The translations under genes and the position numbers were made by a program. From the NCBI GenBank assembly GCA_017883485.1, contig JADGNM010000077.1, positions 1 to 9,322 of the forward strand: DNA of 9,322 nt. The letters are read 5' to 3'. Shown here piece by piece: positions 6,558-9,322 of this stretch. Each line of letters begins with the position of its first letter. The first letter of the stretch is position 1. The notes beneath the pieces were generated by a model, which worked only from the letters and a program-made list of their open reading frames with translations, was not told the DNA's origin and did no database searches. This DNA comes from Methanosarcina sp. GTDB taxonomy: Archaea > Halobacteriota > Methanosarcinia > Methanosarcinales > Methanosarcinaceae.

Positions 6558-6956
6558 ATGAAAGACTATGAAATAAAAGTGTTGGACGAAGAAGACCACT
6601 TTTTTATTGAAACTTTAAAGACTATCGGTATATCAAGAAAGGTAGCTATAATCATTGCATATCTTATGAATGTAGACGAAGCTTCATCACGGGAAATTGA
6701 AATAAGTACAGGACTAAGGCAACCTGAAATAAGTCTTGCGATGAAGTTAATGCACAATCAGTCTTGGTTTAGTGCGCGCTTGGAGAAAAAGTCTGGAAAA
6801 GGGCGACCGATGAAGATTTATTCTCTTGCGGCTCCAGTTGATGAGATCATAAGTTTTTATGAAGACAAGATTGACAAAGAATCTCAAGCAACCATTTCAG
6901 TAATCAAGAAGCTTAAGGTAATGAGCAAAAAGGTGCCCTTTACACTCACAATATAA
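6558..6956 (+). CDS. Winged helix-turn-helix transcriptional regulator
   Basis: The 132-residue protein has an archaeal winged-helix core at about residues 20-92. SRKVAIIIAYLMNVDEASSR forms the first helices, REIEISTGLRQPEISLAMKL (45-64) the turn and recognition helix, and KKSGKGRPMKIYSL (77-90) the basic wing. The C-terminal region (93-125) is a charged helix, probably for dimerisation. It resembles the archaeal predicted-regulator group with the REIE..TGLRQPEVS pattern (COG4738-like, from memory). There is no ligand domain, so what it senses is unknown. GGGG at 6548-6551, six bases before ATG 6558, supports the start. It is divergent from the broken acidic gene, and an inverted repeat lies in its leader. 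The frame is intact. Confidence 0.82.
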   Translation: MKDYEIKVLDEEDHFFIETLKTIGISRKVAIIIAYLMNVDEASSREIEISTGLRQPEISLAMKLMHNQSWFSARLEKKSGKGRPMKIYSLAAPVDEIISFYEDKIDKESQATISVIKKLKVMSKKVPFTLTI

Positions 6957-7176
6957 AACATTCGAACAGAATTAGCTCCATAAGGGCTGTAATCCTTATT
7001 GCGAATTCACCATTATGGATAATCTGACCGACTTTATTATTTTCAAAATAAGCATACCTTTGGAAGATGCCATTCAAACAAATCAGATACAATAGAATGA
7101 TTCTCCACCAAATAAAATAGAATGATTCCCCACGCCAATTAGAGCCCTTAAGCAGGGCTTTAAGGTTCATATCCAT
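6946..7176 (-). CDS. Doubtful 76-residue open frame with a leaderless-type promoter
   Basis: This minus-strand frame begins MDMNLKALLKGSNWRGESFY and is aromatic and hydrophobic, with a possible membrane helix near residues 24-38. TTATAAAAA at about 7197-7204 is centred 25 bases before the ATG, the exact spacing of a leaderless archaeal gene; there is no Shine-Dalgarno site. Against coding: the region includes a two-copy 25-base tandem repeat (7091-7140) that is not a multiple of three, its 3' end overlaps the convergent regulator gene, and the composition is AT-rich. I give it low weight. Confidence 0.22.
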   Translation of the reverse strand: MDMNLKALLKGSNWRGESFYFIWWRIILLYLICLNGIFQRYAYFENNKVGQIIHNGEFAIRITALMELILFECFIL

Positions 7177-7295
7177 GGTTTTAATGCCCGAATGATTTTT
7201 ATAAGCCCTTCAATCGCTTGTTAATAATTTGAAAATAAGAAATTTTGAAATATAACTAATCACAGTTATTTTTTTGGTTTGATCATTTCCCGAAC
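6957..7295. other. Gap with a tandem repeat and small hairpins
   Basis: Downstream of the regulator, 339 bases hold no secure gene. A 6-bp hairpin (ATAAGG 6980-6985, CCTTAT 6994-6999) could end the regulator transcript but lacks a T-run. Two alternative hairpins overlap at 7141-7165: AGCCC with GGGCT, and CCTTAA with TTAAGG. The doubtful 76-codon frame and the repeat at 7091-7128 also lie here. Confidence 0.35.
7091..7128. repeat. Two-copy tandem repeat containing AATAGAATGATTC
   Basis: The 13-mer AATAGAATGATTC starts at 7091 and again at 7116, a period of 25 bases, with 17 of the first 18 positions of the unit identical. A third exact copy of the 13-mer is at 7793-7805. The core GAATGATTC is itself a palindrome around the central G. 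Confidence 0.6.
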
Positions 7296-7477
7296 CTATT
7301 TCATACCAGCAATAGCTTTCTTCTTCAGCTCAATTGCACTTTCCGTATCTTTTATTTTCTGCTCCATCCAGGTATTTTCATTTCCATCTTCAGTAATGTA
7401 ACTTTGTTCTTCTGTTCTTCAGTCAGAAATCTCAAAACTTTATATTCCGAGCCACAGTGTTCTGTCGAATGTTCCAT
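7296..7477 (-). pseudogene. Small 60-codon gene with a one-base frame break
   Basis: ATG 7477 encodes MEHSTEHCGSEYKVLRFLTE and then EQKNK, after which the frame becomes unlikely and stops. The -1 frame continues as SYITEDGNENTWMEQKIKDT and runs to TAG at 7296-7298. Adding one A to the three-A run complementary to 7403-7405 gives a smooth 60-residue, charged, single-cysteine protein with a helical, lysine-rich C terminus. A GGGGG site lies about ten bases before the ATG. It follows the 33-residue frame at 7523-7624 by 45 bases on the same strand and was probably co-transcribed with it. I do not recognise the family. Confidence 0.5.
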
Positions 7478-7522
7478 GTTTAACTATCCCCCTTTTATCA
7501 ATAAAAAAAGAATGTGCTGTAT

Positions 7523-7624
7523 TTAAACAGCTTTTGAAGAGTCTTTCTTAACACATGGATCAGCTTTCTTTTGTGCGTTAAAGTCATCAACCATAGGTAA
7601 AACTTTCTTATCAGACTCTATCAT
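7523..7624 (-). CDS. Very small 33-residue hypothetical protein
   Basis: ATG 7624 encodes MIESDKKVLPMVDDFNAQKK and ends ADPCVKKDSSKAV, a soluble, charged product with one cysteine. No Shine-Dalgarno site precedes this ATG, but a TATA-like element at 7651-7658 would place the transcript start about 5 bases ahead of it. Alternatively, the gene starts at the ATG pair 7638-7641, which has a good AAGGA site (7645-7649) and a TATATAAA box (7668-7676); that frame stops after six codons, so another one-base loss would be needed. It is followed by the broken 60-codon gene. Function unknown. Confidence 0.4.
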   Translation of the reverse strand: MIESDKKVLPMVDDFNAQKKADPCVKKDSSKAV

Positions 7625-7870
7625 AATATATAACCCATCATATTTCCTTATATTTAATGCAAGCTTGTTTATATAATTGCTTGTACAATATAGATGTGTC
7701 GCAACATATAAGTACTAATTTATTTTTTAATTTCCTTATAATGCTATATACGGATTTAAGAGGTATCAAGAAGCAGAATCTAAAAAACTGCAAATAGAAT
7801 GATTCAAAACTTCAGACCAGAACTCATTTTTAAAAAGAACATACTCACAAGATGCCCTGCTCACATAATC

Positions 7871-8054
7871 CTAATCAATAGAAGTATTTCTCATGTGAAT
7901 TAGAGCCACTAAAAAGAACTCAAACTTCAACCTTAATAAAAACAAGAGAATTTCTGCCGGACTTGACTTTGGGCTTCTGGCTGTATTTCGGTTCATTTTT
8001 GCTGTAAGACCATTTCACTCGGGTTTCGCCTTGAATACTACTTATAAGCAGCAT
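7871..8054 (-). repeat. Repeat-like stretch with two overlapping short frames
   Basis: Two minus-strand frames overlap. One (ATG 8054 to TGA 7920) gives a 44-residue basic product containing VKWSYSKNEPKYSQKPKVKS. The other (ATG 7996 to TAG 7871) gives a 41-residue product beginning MNRNTARSPKSSPAEILLFL with a hydrophobic centre. Neither has a Shine-Dalgarno site. The local GC content is higher than around it. From general memory, similar short peptides recur across Methanosarcina genomes, which would suggest a dispersed repeat rather than a gene, but I cannot verify this here. Confidence 0.25.
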
Positions 8055-8115
8055 GTTGGCATATTCCCTCAACTATTACATTCTTACTACAGCATATGGG
8101 AGTCTATGTTTTCAA

Positions 8116-8141
8116 AAATAGTGAGGCTTTCAAGAGCCTCA
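8116..8141 (-). terminator. Hairpin terminator of the DUF1269 gene
   Basis: On the minus strand a 7-bp stem (TGAGGCT and AGCCTCA, 8122-8128 and 8135-8141, loop of six) is followed by CTATTTTTG, giving a five-T run at 8115-8119. It lies about 57 bases past the DUF1269 stop codon. Confidence 0.65.
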
Positions 8142-8198
8142 AAATTATCCTTTGTTAAACAAAAAGATCATTACAACAATATATACTATGACTATTAA

Positions 8199-8687
8199 TT
8201 ACTCACCTGCGCCAAATGCGGCTTTGAGCTTTTGTTCATCTTCTTTGGATAGGGATGTTCTGATGATTGTTGCGTTGAATTTTTTAAGCCTATCAAGTGC
8301 CTTATCTTCAGTCCACTTTGAAATAAGTAAGAAGAGAGCAGAACCGCCCGGTTTAATGGTAGCTCCGACTTCTTTAATGAAATCATCGTTGATTCCATAA
8401 TCGGACATCGCACCACTTATTGCACCAGCAACAGCACCAATGGCTAATCCTAACCAGGGCGCCCAAAATAAGAGTCCTATCAACATACCCCAAAATGCAC
8501 CGCCAAATGCACCTGCACCCACGAGGTTTGTAGCTTGCTTTACCTTTATTTTCCCATCGGGTTTCCGAATGACAACTGCGGCGTCCTTTAACTCAATCAA
8601 CTCTTCCTTCTTAAGATAATGAATAGTTTCGTCCATTTCAGATGCACCAGTCTCAGTTGGAAACGCAAAAACGATTAATTCGCTCAT
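8199..8687 (-). CDS. DUF1269 family membrane protein
   Basis: The 162-residue protein matches the DUF1269 family. An N-terminal alpha/beta segment (MSELIVFAFPTETGASEMDE) is followed by a KDAAVVIRKPDGKIKVKQ strand pair (35-51), a glycine-rich double membrane hairpin (about 54-96, GAGAFGGAFWGMLIGLLFWA then GLAIGAVAGAISGAMSDYGI), and a C-terminal domain (100-150: GINDDFIKEVGATIKPGGSA, then a helix and strand). Family members are small membrane proteins of unknown function. The start is certain: AGGAGGT at about 8696-8702 sits nine bases before ATG 8687. The upstream coiled-coil gene ends 67 bases away on the same strand, so co-transcription is likely, although a T/A-rich element at the end of that gene might serve as a separate promoter. 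The frame is intact and a hairpin terminator follows. Confidence 0.85.
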   Translation of the reverse strand: MSELIVFAFPTETGASEMDETIHYLKKEELIELKDAAVVIRKPDGKIKVKQATNLVGAGAFGGAFWGMLIGLLFWAPWLGLAIGAVAGAISGAMSDYGINDDFIKEVGATIKPGGSALFLLISKWTEDKALDRLKKFNATIIRTSLSKEDEQKLKAAFGAGE

Positions 8688-8754
8688 GTTTAACGACCTC
8701 CTTTATTGCTCATGCTTTATTTTGCACTATAGGTTCGTAAGCCCTAAACTATCT

Positions 8755-9114
8755 TTAAAAATTTGCGAGCTTTGAGTGCAATATTCTGTTTTCCACAACA
8801 ATTAGCTTGACTTCTGCATCCAGTACTTTGTTTATTGCTTCTTCTCTTTTGGTCTCAGCTTTCCTTATTAGTTCTCCGAAGCTTTGGATTTGCGAATCCA
8901 GCTTAGTTGAGAGTGAATCCAATTTTTTGGACTGTGTTTGTATAATCTTATCTTCTGCTAATTTTCTCATGCTAATTGCGGCTATGATCAAATTATCGAA
9001 ATATACGACTTTCTCAGTTGCCATTTCGAGTTCCGCTTTTATAGTTTCAATCTCTGCTTCATCGGTCTGTATGTTATGTCCTTGTTTTTCAGTATAACAT
9101 TCTGCATTCATCAT
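8755..9114 (-). CDS. Small coiled-coil protein
   Basis: The 119-residue protein is almost entirely helical, with heptad-like spacing from about residue 18 to 112 (EIETIKAELEMATEKVVYFD, then KKLDSLSTKLDSQIQSFGEL, then KREEAINKVLDAEVKLIVVE). It lacks a signal peptide and membrane span and has one cysteine (C6). It probably forms a rod or oligomer; I do not recognise a family. AAGGT at about 9119-9123 supports a start at ATG 9114 or the next codon, ATG 9111. A strong TATAAAAT box at 9227-9234 predicts a leader of about 90 bases. The downstream DUF1269 gene, 67 bases away, suggests a shared envelope or stress role, which is inference. Confidence 0.7.
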   Translation of the reverse strand: MMNAECYTEKQGHNIQTDEAEIETIKAELEMATEKVVYFDNLIIAAISMRKLAEDKIIQTQSKKLDSLSTKLDSQIQSFGELIRKAETKREEAINKVLDAEVKLIVVENRILHSKLANF

Positions 9115-9132
9115 ATGACCTTCTTATATTTT

Positions 9133-9223
9133 GGCTCTTCGTTGTTTTGTATGGATATTATCATGAAAACCAAAGCGGTCTTGAGTTGAAAATCATCTTA
9201 CCCATTGAGAATGACGAAGAGCC
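9133..9223. repeat. Ten-base inverted repeat enclosing 71 bases
   Basis: GGCTCTTCGT (9133-9142) and ACGAAGAGCC (9214-9223) are perfect inverted copies, with G-T pairs extending inward. Both are flanked on the outside by related A/T sequence (CTTATATTTT on the left, CTTATTTTAT on the right). The segment spans the predicted start site and leader of the coiled-coil gene. It could be a regulatory hairpin or a tiny mobile-element remnant. Confidence 0.4.
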
Positions 9224-9226
9224 CTT

Positions 9227-9234
9227 ATTTTATA
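9227..9234 (-). promoter_or_regulatory. TATA box of the coiled-coil/DUF1269 unit
   Basis: TATAAAAT on the minus strand predicts a transcript start near 9204, about 90 bases before ATG 9114. One arm of the inverted repeat lies between the TATA box and this start, a usual place for a repressor site. Confidence 0.5.
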
Positions 9235-9257
9235 GGCACACTATTACAGTCTTAAAA

Positions 9258-9322
9258 GTGTATAAATGTTTAGGTTTGGTAAAGCTTATCCGAAAAGCAG
9301 TAATAATGGATGTGTTAGGTTA
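9258..9322 (+). promoter_or_regulatory. Possible promoter and start of a gene leaving the window
   Basis: TATAAAT at 9260-9266 on the plus strand could drive a gene running off the right edge. ATG 9306 begins a frame (MDVLG) that stays open to the end, but no Shine-Dalgarno site is visible and only five codons can be seen. Weak. Confidence 0.2.

Larger units (their letters stand above)
7625..8198. other. AT-rich gap with promoter elements and a repeat-like stretch
   Basis: This is the longest gap in the window. It holds the promoters of the small minus-strand genes (7645-7676), a copy of AATAGAATGATTC (7793-7805), the two overlapping short frames at 7871-8054, and the terminator of the DUF1269 gene (8116-8141). 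The rest shows nothing I can name. Confidence 0.4.

Noticed and set aside
6980..6999. Six-base-pair hairpin after the winged-helix gene as a terminator
   Set aside because: It has an eight-base loop and no T-run after it, so it is not convincing as a terminator.
7091..7805. CRISPR-like array from the three AATAGAATGATTC copies
   Set aside because: The repeat is too short, the spacing is irregular (25 and 677 bases), and no cas genes are present.
8807..9097. Plus-strand open frame of 96 codons, serine/leucine-rich
   Set aside because: Complement of the coiled-coil gene; no start signal.

Overview
The window looks like chromosomal DNA from a methanogenic archaeon, most likely Methanosarcina or a close relative. 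The basis is archaeal TATA-box promoters, Shine-Dalgarno sites matching AGGAGGTGAT, an AbrB-PhoU fusion regulator of archaeal type, a DUF169 protein, an archaeal TctA/DUF112-type permease, TPR and PASTA proteins, and long AT-rich gaps between genes. The genus is inferred from overall character, not from a marker gene. I see no rRNA, tRNA, CRISPR array or intact transposase.

Left half (1-4332), denser in genes. On the minus strand, a coiled-coil/PASTA protein (1300-1803) is followed by a six-repeat TPR protein (31-849). Both are in the same frame. The stretch between them is open in a shifted frame and then again in the TPR frame, so they may be one ~590-residue PASTA-TPR protein broken by two single-base indels. 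A well-formed DUF169 gene (2187-2906, plus) converges on a large polytopic permease (2941-4332, minus).

Middle (4333-6956). An AbrB-PhoU phosphate-type regulator (4710-5716, plus) is split into two frames. The join lies exactly on a correctly phased A AAA AAG heptamer, the classic -1 slippery sequence. A hairpin terminator follows the gene. Next come a gene remnant, a broken 95-codon acidic gene (6049-6335, minus), and a divergently transcribed winged-helix regulator (6558-6956, plus) with an inverted repeat in its leader.

Right part (6957-9322), AT-rich and sparse. It holds two small minus-strand reading frames (7523-7624 and 7296-7477, the latter frameshifted), a repeat-like stretch with two overlapping short frames, and a probable two-gene minus-strand unit: a 119-residue coiled-coil protein and a DUF1269 membrane protein, the latter ending at a good hairpin terminator. 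A 13-base motif occurs three times in this half.

The most notable pattern is the number of one-base frame breaks at short homopolymers: clear in three genes and probable at two further points. Either the assembly has homopolymer errors, or the locus is decaying, or, for the PhoU gene only, the shift could be programmed. The window contains no clearly recognisable new multi-gene system; the PhoU slippery site and the small frameshifted genes are the best leads.
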